Below are positions 1 through 6,256 of a stretch of DNA of 8,945 nucleotides, one piece after another. The stretch comes from Spirochaetes bacterium GWF1_49_6 (lineage in GTDB: Bacteria; Spirochaetota; Brevinematia; Brevinematales; GWF1-51-8): assembly GCA_001829395.1 (NCBI GenBank), contig MIBD01000023.1, positions 4,267 through 13,211 of the forward strand. The letters are read 5' to 3'. Within the stretch, counting starts at the first letter, position 1, and each line of letters begins with the position of its first letter. The translations under genes and the position numbers were made by a program. A model generated the notes under the pieces. That model worked only from the letters and a program-made list of their open reading frames with translations, made no database searches and was not told the DNA's origin.

Positions 1-1
1 C

Positions 2-460
2 GACGGCGTGGTCGCGGGCGCGATGCCTGTGATCGAGAACGGCGTATTCCGCAACTTCGCGTTCGACCTCACGACAGCGTGGAGACTGGGCCGCAGCGGT
101 AACGGGCGCGCGAGACGGGGGATTACGGGACTCCCGAACCCCGGCTTCTCGAACCTCATCCTCTCGACCGGTAAAAACTCCCTCGAAGAGATGATCGCGT
201 CGATCAAGAAGGGAATCTACCTGATCTCGCCGCTCGGAGGCGGGCAGAGCAATATGACCGCGGGCGACATATCGGTCAATATCGGGCTGGGGTATTATAT
301 CGAGAACGGCAAGATACGCGGGCGCGTAAAGAACGCGATGATCGCGGGCAATGTGTACGACTGGCTGATGTCCGTCTCGATGATGGAAGACCGCCTGCAT
401 AAGCTCGGCAGTATGTTCGCGCCGCATATCCTGATAGATAATGTTTCGATAGCGGGGTAA
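2..460 (+). CDS. pmbA: TldD/PmbA-family metalloprotease, C-terminal part (5' end outside window)
   Basis: This is the last 152 residues of a member of the TldD/PmbA (TldE) family. In the characterised bacterial pair, TldD and TldE form a cytoplasmic zinc-dependent protease complex that trims unfolded peptides and matures some antibiotic or toxin peptides. The reading frame is open at the left edge, so the GTG at base 8 is not a start. What is visible is the family's C-terminal domain: a stretch like the family's tunnel-forming region (TTAWRLGRSGNGRARRG), then a glycine-rich turn (SPLGGGQSNMTAGDIS), then YYIENGKIRG, the AMIAGNV segment and the closing strand ending in SIAG. The GGGQSN..AGD pattern and the short ending are closer to PmbA/TldE than to TldD, which carries the metal site. 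The metal-binding HExxxH helix of a TldD would lie upstream and cannot be checked. Its stop lies 5 bases before the next ATG, so it is probably cotranscribed with the lipoprotein gene. Family assignment is firm; PmbA versus TldD is less certain. Confidence 0.5.
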   Translation, partial: DGVVAGAMPVIENGVFRNFAFDLTTAWRLGRSGNGRARRGITGLPNPGFSNLILSTGKNSLEEMIASIKKGIYLISPLGGGQSNMTAGDISVNIGLGYYIENGKIRGRVKNAMIAGNVYDWLMSVSMMEDRLHKLGSMFAPHILIDNVSIAG

Positions 461-465
461 ATACT

Positions 466-1128
466 ATGAAAATAACCTATAAATTATTCGCGGTCATTTT
501 CACCGCAGTCACCTTAACTGCCGGGGGATGTTCCAGCAGGGAATGGGTGAAGCCGGACGATAACGGCACGGTGTCGTTTTCGTTCTATATCTTTATGCAG
601 ATCGACGGGGAAAAGCATAGCGCCAACGGAGACGCGGTGCTGATCCGTAATTCGCTGTTCAAGTTCCGCATCTACGACAATATCGCCGGGCAATACCTGA
701 TGGGATTCGTCTCGCATACCAACGGTTTGAACGAAATGATTCTCCCGTTGGATAAAACGGTGGTGAAAAAGAACGATCCTGAGCTTTCCAGAGTGCTAAC
801 CGGCTTTTTATACCTGTTTTTTACCGCATCCGACGGCAGCGAATTTAAAAACGAAAAAATAGTTGATTTTTCCATCGAAAGTAATAAAATAAAGAGTGTG
901 TCGATTCCTTACGGGAATTCGAATTTAAAAGTTGAGGTGCTGAAAGTCACTCCTGAAGGTTATCCCACGCGTCTGCGGATAGTGGGCGGTAAAAACTGGA
1001 TGGTCTTCGATATTCTGGAATACCGTATGGCCGATTTTGTGTTAGAAACTGGGGACTACCGCGAATACTGGGCGGAATCCCCGAAGCCCTTCATCGAGTG
1101 GATAGGAGATGTTTATGGCGGAGGATAA
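466..1128 (+). CDS. Putative outer-envelope lipoprotein of unknown function
   Basis: A 220-residue protein with a typical lipoprotein signal: basic start (MKITYK), hydrophobic core (residues 7-18) and a lipobox ending TAGGC with the lipidated cysteine at 22. Glycine at both -1 and -2 is tolerated, and relaxed lipoboxes are common in spirochaetes. The mature part has no further membrane segment. It alternates polar and hydrophobic residues through roughly 35-190 (FSFYIFMQIDG, LFKFRIYDN, LEYRMADFVL), which suggests a beta-rich fold such as the half-barrel of LolB/LolA-type carriers. That comparison is only a fold-level impression. An SD-like GCGGGG at 452-457 lies 8 bases before the ATG. The 3' end overlaps the next gene by 14 bases, so translation is probably coupled. 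Base composition is clearly more AT-rich than in the flanking pmbA and aroA genes, especially at 830-930, consistent with a fast-evolving surface protein. I do not recognise a named family. Confidence 0.5.
   Translation: MKITYKLFAVIFTAVTLTAGGCSSREWVKPDDNGTVSFSFYIFMQIDGEKHSANGDAVLIRNSLFKFRIYDNIAGQYLMGFVSHTNGLNEMILPLDKTVVKKNDPELSRVLTGFLYLFFTASDGSEFKNEKIVDFSIESNKIKSVSIPYGNSNLKVEVLKVTPEGYPTRLRIVGGKNWMVFDILEYRMADFVLETGDYREYWAESPKPFIEWIGDVYGGG
1104..1108 (+). promoter_or_regulatory. Ribosome binding site deciding the start of the DUF5312-like gene
   Basis: AGGAG lies 6 bases before the ATG at 1115. An in-frame ATG at 1109 directly abuts this SD and cannot use it, so 1115 is the better start. The site lies inside the end of the lipoprotein gene, as expected for translational coupling. 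Confidence 0.7.
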
Positions 1129-2866
1129 GCTCCACAATATGCAGTCCAAGCTGGGTATCCCGGACCTGGACGATGGAAACAGAAAAGACCTTTTCCAGCG
1201 GTTTGTCGATTCCGGCGGAAAGGTAGTGGATCTGAATAAAGCGAAGGAAGCCGAGCTGCTCAAACAGCGCGCGGCTATGAAAGGCATACCTATCGCCCCT
1301 GACGGCGGGATGTCTAAGCAATCGGGGTATCCCGATAAATCCCAGAAAGCCGCACCGAAAGCCGTCATCACCCCGTCAATCGCGGAGGAGATGAAAAAGA
1401 ACCCCATCAACAAAATGATCGAGCGTTTTTCCGCGCGCATGGGATGCACATTCAGCGGAATCCTGTCGTTTTTCTCCAAGAAATTTAAATCATCCTTTGT
1501 CTCCCTGATCTGTGAAAAATACCAGAATACCCTGCTGGAATCCCGCATGATTCTCGCATCGGTAATCTACCAGAACCAGATGATCGCCAGCGAGATAAAG
1601 AAACGGCTTGCCAACGATCCCTCGCAGCCGTTCCTGTACGAACTCCTGCACCGTTACGATAAACTGTTCGACGAGGAATTATTCAACAGGTTGGGATCGA
1701 TGAAGGTCGACCCGTTCTGCGTGGACGATATGAAACCGTTTATACTCACTCTATTCAAACCGCTCTATGTAATGAAGTCTTATGCCGAGACTCTCCGGCG
1801 GGTGACCGAAACCGCGCTCCTGTACGAGAAGGAACTCCGCAGGCTCGATTCCGGGATTACGTTCAATAACAGCCGTTCGGTCAACGCGAATATTACCTTT
1901 ATTTTCCAGAAAGTGTATCCCCGGCTTTTTTCCCTGATTGATTATTACTATAAAGAGGATACCCGCGATAAGGAGATTTCGTTCAATAACTACATCAAGA
2001 TAACCGATGAGGACTCTATCGGCACCCTCACCCAGAAATGGAAAGAGGAGGTGGAGTTCGAAGCGGTCAAGGAACATGTAAAGGAATCGATTCGCGGGGA
2101 GGAGATAGAGGGAGAGGCTCCATCATTGGCTGTATCTGCGTCCGGCTCGTCGGTCCCTTCCCATGTCATCCAGGAACCGTTAAAAAAGGGCTTGGAATTA
2201 ATCATAAAGCATGTTAATTTTATTAATATCATCAACGCGTACCGTGAGAAAAAAGACCTGCGCGCCTTATTCGGCATGAACGATAAAGTTTTTCTCACCT
2301 ATTCGCTGGTGGATTTCTTCGATAAGGAATACTCGTCGATATTTACGGCGAGTAAGGTAAAGTTCAATGTGATTCTCAATTACGGTAATAGGCAGGATGT
2401 AAAAAAGGAGCTTGCAGACGCATATTACAGGATTAATTCCATATTCGAACGGGTGAACGAGTACCTGAAGGTCATCCGGGAAATCCGCAAGATCGAGACA
2501 GACGGTTACCTGAGCCTCGAGGAACGCAGCGGAAGGATGAACCAGCATTCCATACAGCGCAGCCAGATTTCCCGCGCATTACGCAAAGACGCGCGTTCTC
2601 TGTTCGAAAATTTTTCAAAGACTCTTTTATTCATCGTGAATGATTTCGATACCAATAAAAGTATCGTGCAAAATCCCGACGATGTTCTCGAATTCAATCA
2701 GCGGGTTGACGGGCATCGGGTGATTCATGGAAACAAGGTGATTGATATTATTCGAGACGCTTATTATCTCAGTTTTACCATTCACTACTTGTTGCTCGAG
2801 GGTGACTTGGGGGGTTCTTCAGTGGTACTGGAAAAGCCGATTTATCTCCCGGTTAGAATGGAGTAG
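1115..2866 (+). CDS. Large helical protein resembling spirochaete family DUF5312
   Basis: A soluble protein of 583 residues with no signal peptide and no convincing membrane segment, so probably cytoplasmic. The first ~105 residues are charged and low in hydrophobics (lysine-, glycine- and proline-rich around 55-95), likely a flexible leader. From about residue 108 (MIERFSARMG) the protein reads as long amphipathic helices with many aromatic positions, for example LLESRMILASVIYQNQ, PFLYELLHRYDKLFDEE and PRLFSLIDYYYKED. A second flexible stretch near 325-350 (serine-, glutamate- and glycine-rich) separates two helical halves. Later segments include IKHVNFINIINAYREKKDLRA and FFDKEYSSIF. Length, helical content and position beside envelope genes recall DUF5312, a family of unknown function that I know mainly from spirochaetes; this is recall, not a search. 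No catalytic motif or nucleotide-binding loop is visible. It overlaps the lipoprotein gene by 14 bases and is followed 14 bases later by the HEAT-repeat gene, so the three are very likely translated together. Confidence 0.6.
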   Translation: MAEDKLHNMQSKLGIPDLDDGNRKDLFQRFVDSGGKVVDLNKAKEAELLKQRAAMKGIPIAPDGGMSKQSGYPDKSQKAAPKAVITPSIAEEMKKNPINKMIERFSARMGCTFSGILSFFSKKFKSSFVSLICEKYQNTLLESRMILASVIYQNQMIASEIKKRLANDPSQPFLYELLHRYDKLFDEELFNRLGSMKVDPFCVDDMKPFILTLFKPLYVMKSYAETLRRVTETALLYEKELRRLDSGITFNNSRSVNANITFIFQKVYPRLFSLIDYYYKEDTRDKEISFNNYIKITDEDSIGTLTQKWKEEVEFEAVKEHVKESIRGEEIEGEAPSLAVSASGSSVPSHVIQEPLKKGLELIIKHVNFINIINAYREKKDLRALFGMNDKVFLTYSLVDFFDKEYSSIFTASKVKFNVILNYGNRQDVKKELADAYYRINSIFERVNEYLKVIREIRKIETDGYLSLEERSGRMNQHSIQRSQISRALRKDARSLFENFSKTLLFIVNDFDTNKSIVQNPDDVLEFNQRVDGHRVIHGNKVIDIIRDAYYLSFTIHYLLLEGDLGGSSVVLEKPIYLPVRME

Positions 2867-2868
2867 AC

Positions 2869-2875
2869 AAGGAGG
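2869..2875 (+). promoter_or_regulatory. Strong ribosome binding site of the HEAT-repeat gene
   Basis: AAGGAGG, a full match to the anti-SD core, sits 5 bases before the ATG at 2881. It is the strongest SD in the window and suggests that the exported protein is made at a high level relative to its operon partners. Confidence 0.75.
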
Positions 2876-2880
2876 ACTAT

Positions 2881-3543
2881 ATGAAAACGTTTATGGTTGG
2901 CGTGTTAGTTTTTTTCGGTCTTATAATCTGCTCAGCAGTGTTTGCGGGCGAATCAGATTCCTATTTCACATACCAGAGTCCGTATGACCCCCTATTTGTG
3001 AATCTCGACGCATCATCGAGCAACATGTTGATCGAATCGTTATACAGTGAGGATTTGAATCTGGTATTCAGCGCGCTCAAGAAAATAGGCGATATCAAGT
3101 TAAAGGCCGCAAAGGTTAACGTGAAGGACGTCTTAGGATTTGCCAATCCCGCCGCCAATTACGGCAAACCGATGGAACAGGCGAAGCGCAAGAATATTTA
3201 CCTTCTATCCATCTGGGTCCTCGGCCGTATCGGCGACGATAAGGACGCGGAAATTCTCGCAAGCTATATTAAAGACAGTTCCGATATCGAGACCCACTAC
3301 TATATCATCCTCGCGTTGGGCGAGTTAGCGCCGTCTGTGAAAGCCCTTGATGCTCTCAATAGAATGACGGAGTATGTCACCGACGAGCGCCTCGCGAAGG
3401 CATGCATTAACGCGATACTGAAGCATAACTCCAAGACTTCGATCATTCCGCTCCTGAAGATGTCGGAACGCCCGATATTCAGCCCGGAGTTTAAGAAGAT
3501 TATCGCGAATACGATTGACCAACTGGGTAAAACGGGTAAATAA
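2881..3543 (+). CDS. Exported HEAT-repeat protein of unknown function
   Basis: A 220-residue protein with a clear Sec signal peptide: MKT start, hydrophobic core at about 5-19, and likely signal peptidase I cleavage after VFA at residue 22. The cysteine at 17 is preceded by isoleucine, so a lipobox is unlikely. The mature protein begins with a tyrosine- and serine-rich stretch (23-47) and then shows helical pairs of HEAT type. The clearest are around 50-71 (SALKKIGDIK), 105-132 (YLLSIWVLGRIGDDKDAEIL), 138-160 (YYIILALGELAPSVKALDAL) and 168-190. The recurring ALG.(I/L)G-like turn followed by D/A and a second helix is the repeat signature. HEAT solenoids are protein-binding scaffolds, so an adaptor role in the periplasm is a reasonable inference; no enzymatic motif is seen. 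The gene follows the DUF5312-like gene by 14 bases. Repeat class is fairly certain; partner and role are unknown. Confidence 0.75.
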   Translation: MKTFMVGVLVFFGLIICSAVFAGESDSYFTYQSPYDPLFVNLDASSSNMLIESLYSEDLNLVFSALKKIGDIKLKAAKVNVKDVLGFANPAANYGKPMEQAKRKNIYLLSIWVLGRIGDDKDAEILASYIKDSSDIETHYYIILALGELAPSVKALDALNRMTEYVTDERLAKACINAILKHNSKTSIIPLLKMSERPIFSPEFKKIIANTIDQLGKTGK

Positions 3544-3544
3544 T
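3515..3544 (+). promoter_or_regulatory. Possible internal promoter for the nuclease-cycloligase-aroA part of the operon
   Basis: TTGACC (3515-3520) is separated by 18 bases from AATAAT (3539-3544). Each box matches the sigma-70 consensus at five of six positions, although the -10 lacks its first T. A transcript would begin near 3551, about 24 bases before the nuclease start. The -35 lies inside the HEAT-repeat gene. Chance occurrence is quite possible. Confidence 0.35.
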
Positions 3545-3574
3545 TCTTCATTACTGATCATTCGGACAGGCTTT

Positions 3575-4285
3575 ATGAATCGTTATGGTGATGTTGTCGA
3601 GGTCGAGGTAGAAAATGTACTCGTCAGCGATAATAATTTTCTAGTTATTCTGCGTGAGAGACATAACCGGAAACGAATAGTCCCCATTTCCGTGGGAGTA
3701 TTCGAGGCTAATGGAATCCTCATGGCGTTGGAACAGGTGGTCAACCGCCGCCCGTTTACCTACGACATTATGAAAACCATCCTGACCGGGTTCAATCTCC
3801 ATATCCAGAAGCTGATCATATCGGAGCTCCGTAACGATATATTTTACGGGATTCTTTTTATCAGCGACGGGAAAACGGTGCAGGAGTTCGATATCCGCCC
3901 GTCCGACGGTATCGCGCTGGCGCTGCGTTACAACAGCCCGGTTTTTGTCGCCGAGCAGGTTTATTCCACCCTCGAAGAAGAGAACAAGAATAAGCCCGGC
4001 GGAGCGATAGCGCCGGCGGACAGTATCGATAACGACGAGGATATCGATTCATACGAGCCGGACGATACGCCGATGGAAGAAGAAGCGGACGAGAACCAGA
4101 ATATCCGGCAGTCCGATTTCCTGCGCGACCTTCTTTTTTCAAAAAATGAAAGTGAAAATGTAGAATCCATTCAGGATAAAATTCGGATGATGAATTCCGA
4201 GCTCGACACAGCGGTCATCGAGGAACGTTTCGAAGACGCCGCGCGGATCAGGGATGCGATAACCGAGCTAAAGAAGCGGCTTTAG
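3575..4285 (+). CDS. Bifunctional nuclease (BFN) domain protein with C-terminal UVR motif
   Basis: A 236-residue cytoplasmic protein. Residues 6-130 form a bifunctional nuclease domain (formerly DUF151), a family with reported DNase and RNase activity in its plant and bacterial members. Visible hallmarks are IVPISVGVFEANGI (35-48), NRRPFTYDIMKTIL (57-70), FYGILFI (90-96) and the signature DIRPSDGIALALR (106-118). Residues 137-180 are a strongly acidic linker rich in D and E. The last 40 residues (197-236) form a UVR motif of the UvrB/UvrC type (EERFEDAARIRDAI), a helical hairpin used for protein contacts. An in-frame TTG at 3515 would add 20 residues, but it lacks the family's usual beginning and overlaps the previous gene. 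ATG 3575 starts right at the first beta strand and has AGG 4 bases upstream. The gap to the previous stop is 31 bases. A BFN with a UVR tail is a known architecture, for example in Bacteroidetes and relatives. The substrate is unknown; a link to Clp-type chaperone adaptors or DNA repair is only suggested by the UVR motif. Confidence 0.88.
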   Translation: MNRYGDVVEVEVENVLVSDNNFLVILRERHNRKRIVPISVGVFEANGILMALEQVVNRRPFTYDIMKTILTGFNLHIQKLIISELRNDIFYGILFISDGKTVQEFDIRPSDGIALALRYNSPVFVAEQVYSTLEEENKNKPGGAIAPADSIDNDEDIDSYEPDDTPMEEEADENQNIRQSDFLRDLLFSKNESENVESIQDKIRMMNSELDTAVIEERFEDAARIRDAITELKKRL

Positions 4286-4293
4286 CCGGACTT

Positions 4294-4299
4294 AGGGGG
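4294..4299 (+). promoter_or_regulatory. Ribosome binding site supporting the TTG start of the cyclo-ligase gene
   Basis: AGGGGG lies 4 bases before TTG 4304. No ATG or GTG in frame precedes the conserved N-terminal helix, so this SD and the TTG together define the start. Confidence 0.6.
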
Positions 4300-4303
4300 A
4301 TAC

Positions 4304-4882
4304 TTGGACATCCTGAAAGAAAAAAAGACGATAAGAAGACAATACCTTGAAGCTAGAAAAGCGCTGCCGCGTGAGACTGTCGACGGTTTATCTAAAACTA
4401 TTTGCCATAACATTCGTTATCATATACCCCATGATTTTCAAACGATTCTTTTCTACGTCCCCATTAATAACGAGGTGGACGTGCTTCCTCTCGCTAAGGA
4501 ATTATACGTCGAGAAACGGAATATCCTTTTTCCGCGCCTGATAAACGACCGTATCGTCCCGTATATTATCAACGACCTCGAGTTCGATTTCGTCATGGGC
4601 GCGTATAATATTCCCGAACCGGATACCCAGCCGTATGACGGGAAAATCGACCTGATACTCGTACCCGGCGTAGCGTTCGACTGCCGGGGTTACCGCCTCG
4701 GATACGGACGCGGGTACTTCGACCAGTTCCTATTCGGTACCGAGTTCACCGAGGCATGGGGGGTGGCTTATAATATGCAGATAGCCCCCGGCGTCCCGCA
4801 TACCGGACATGACTATATCTTAGACAGCCTGATTACCGAGACGGGAATCACCCTTTGTCAGACCGGGGTCGAGCATGAATGA
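4304..4882 (+). CDS. 5-formyltetrahydrofolate cyclo-ligase (MTHFS)
   Basis: A 192-residue protein, the usual length for 5-formyltetrahydrofolate cyclo-ligase (EC 6.3.3.2). The enzyme uses ATP to convert 5-formyl-THF to 5,10-methenyl-THF in the cytoplasm, returning this inhibitory storage folate to one-carbon metabolism. Visible family features are the basic N-terminal helix (KKTIRRQYLEARKALP, 7-22), the strand ILFYVPINNEVDV with its substrate-site Glu, ILFPRL, and the signature PGVAFDCRGYRLGYGRGYFD (121-140), which is the phosphate- and folate-binding loop. The gene starts with TTG, the only TTG start among the complete genes here, which suggests modest expression. Its last 8 bases overlap the aroA start, so the two are probably translationally coupled. 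Both enzymes feed folate supply (chorismate to p-aminobenzoate; folate recycling), a plausible but unproven reason for the pairing. Often named fau, ygfA or yqgN in other bacteria; I leave the symbol blank. Confidence 0.92.
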   Translation: MDILKEKKTIRRQYLEARKALPRETVDGLSKTICHNIRYHIPHDFQTILFYVPINNEVDVLPLAKELYVEKRNILFPRLINDRIVPYIINDLEFDFVMGAYNIPEPDTQPYDGKIDLILVPGVAFDCRGYRLGYGRGYFDQFLFGTEFTEAWGVAYNMQIAPGVPHTGHDYILDSLITETGITLCQTGVEHE

Positions 4883-6179
4883 CCAATATTATATCATCCC
4901 TGCGAAGAAACCGCTTACCGGGAAAAACGTCCGCCTCCCGGGTTCGAAAAGCATCACCAACCGTACCCTGATTATTTCCTGCCTCGCCAACGGGACTACC
5001 CTTCTGCGGAACTTCCTGCTCTCCGACGATACCTCCTATATGCTCCATGCGCTTCAGGAGATGGGGCATAAAATCGACCTGAACGAGACAAATAAGGAAT
5101 GCGAAGTGACCGGGCACGGCCCCTTCCGTTCCTACGACCGTATCAATAATTTTTTTATCGGCAACGCCGGTACCGCGATGCGTTTCCTGACATCGTACCT
5201 CAGTCTCGGAGAGGGAATGTTTCGGATAGACGGGGATTCGCGGATGCGCCAGCGCCCGATACAGGACCTCATCGACGCGCTCAATCAGCTCGGATGTAAT
5301 GTCCGTACCGAGCATGAGAACGGCAACCCCCCGGTCATCATCAAGGCGAAAGGCCTGCCGGGCGGAACATGCTCCATAGTCGGCAAAAACAGCAGTCAGT
5401 ATATATCGTCCATCCTGATGTCCGCGCCGTACGCGAAGTCGCCGGTCACATTGACGACCAACGACGCGGCGTCCAAACCGTATATCGATATGACGGTCGG
5501 AATGATGAAGCAGTTCGGGGCGAAAATATCCCGCAGCGAGTACCGGAGCTTCGAGGTATCGCCGGGGTCGTATAAAATGGTGCCGAAGTATGAAATCGAG
5601 CCGGACGCGTCCACCGCGTCGTATTTCCTCGCCGCCGCCGCCATCATCGGTGGCGATGTCGAGATCGGGGGGCTGACCCGCGATTCCATACAGGGCGATA
5701 CGAATTTTGCCGGCGTGCTCGAAAAGATGGGATGCGGGGTCGAATGGAAGGAATCGTCCATCGTCCTGCGTTCCGACAGGCGGCTTCACGGTATCGATAT
5801 CGATATGAACTCCATCCCGGATATGGTGCTGACCCTCGCGGTAGTCGCGCTGTTCGCGGACTCCCCGACCCGTATCAGGAACGTCGCGAACCTGCGTATC
5901 AAGGAGAGCGACCGGATCAAGGCGCTGTCCACCGAGCTAAAGAAGCTCGGCGCGAGGGTGAACGAATGGGACGACGGGCTGGAGATATTCCCGAACATCC
6001 TGCCCGGCGAGAAGTACCACGGCGCGTCCATCCAGACATACAACGACCACCGGGTCGCGATGTCGTTCGCGGTCGCGGGACTGCGGATCGAGGGGGTGAT
6101 TATCGAAAATCCCTCCTGCGTATCGAAAACATTCCCCGAGTTTTTCGATACCCTCGAAGAATTTACGAGCGATAAGTAA
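4875..6179 (+). CDS. aroA: 3-phosphoshikimate 1-carboxyvinyltransferase (EPSP synthase)
   Basis: A 434-residue protein, normal for EPSP synthase (EC 2.5.1.19). It joins shikimate-3-phosphate and phosphoenolpyruvate in the cytoplasm, the sixth step of the shikimate pathway to chorismate. Two inverse beta-alpha domains are covered from end to end. Active-site landmarks are all present: PGSKSITNR (22-30, with K25, S26 and R30), GNAGTAMRFL (96-105), RMRQRPI, NSSQYISSILM, D316 in SIPDMVL, KESDR (343-347, with E344), NDHR (390-393) and SKTFPEF with K418. These correspond to E. coli K22, S23, R27, D313, E341, R386 and K411. One position stands out: F104 replaces the proline of the E. coli NAGTAMRP motif (P101), as I recall seeing in Bacteroidetes-type enzymes. 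The gene starts inside the end of the cyclo-ligase gene (8-base overlap). No clear terminator follows in the next 77 bases. Confidence 0.97.
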   Translation: MNDQYYIIPAKKPLTGKNVRLPGSKSITNRTLIISCLANGTTLLRNFLLSDDTSYMLHALQEMGHKIDLNETNKECEVTGHGPFRSYDRINNFFIGNAGTAMRFLTSYLSLGEGMFRIDGDSRMRQRPIQDLIDALNQLGCNVRTEHENGNPPVIIKAKGLPGGTCSIVGKNSSQYISSILMSAPYAKSPVTLTTNDAASKPYIDMTVGMMKQFGAKISRSEYRSFEVSPGSYKMVPKYEIEPDASTASYFLAAAAIIGGDVEIGGLTRDSIQGDTNFAGVLEKMGCGVEWKESSIVLRSDRRLHGIDIDMNSIPDMVLTLAVVALFADSPTRIRNVANLRIKESDRIKALSTELKKLGARVNEWDDGLEIFPNILPGEKYHGASIQTYNDHRVAMSFAVAGLRIEGVIIENPSCVSKTFPEFFDTLEEFTSDK

Positions 6180-6192
6180 AATATAGTTTTGC

Positions 6193-6221
6193 TTTACATT
6201 CTCAGACCAATCCGATAGAAT
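6193..6221 (+). promoter_or_regulatory. Sigma-70-type promoter of the epimerase-like gene
   Basis: TTTACA (6193-6198) and TAGAAT (6216-6221) are separated by exactly 17 bases, each matching consensus at five of six positions. Expected transcription start is near 6228, leaving a leader of about 29 bases before the ATG at 6257. The region around it (6180-6256) is AT-rich compared with the genes. I see no operator-like inverted repeat. Confidence 0.65.
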
Positions 6222-6256
6222 CAATACGCTAAATTTAACAACATCAAGGATAAATC

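Noticed and set aside
1860..1990. Exact repeat of CGTTCAATAAC at 1860-1870 and 1980-1990, exactly 120 bases apart
   Set aside because: It is in frame (FNN in both) but the flanking protein sequence is not similar, so it looks like chance rather than an internal duplication.
2933..2935. Lipoprotein reading of the HEAT-repeat protein signal (cysteine at residue 17)
   Set aside because: Isoleucine precedes the cysteine, which does not fit even a relaxed lipobox, whereas cleavage after VFA at residue 22 fits signal peptidase I.
4848..5789. Long minus-strand open frame (313 codons) opposite the cyclo-ligase end and aroA
   Set aside because: It is fully explained by strong codon bias of aroA on the other strand. 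The translation is arginine- and glycine-rich without family motifs or an SD.
5732..6175. Plus-strand open frame inside aroA in another frame
   Set aside because: It is extremely arginine-rich and lies within the conserved aroA coding sequence.
6175..6197. GTAAA ... TTTAC inverted repeat after aroA
   Set aside because: The 5-pair AT stem with no U-run is too weak for a terminator and overlaps the -35 box.
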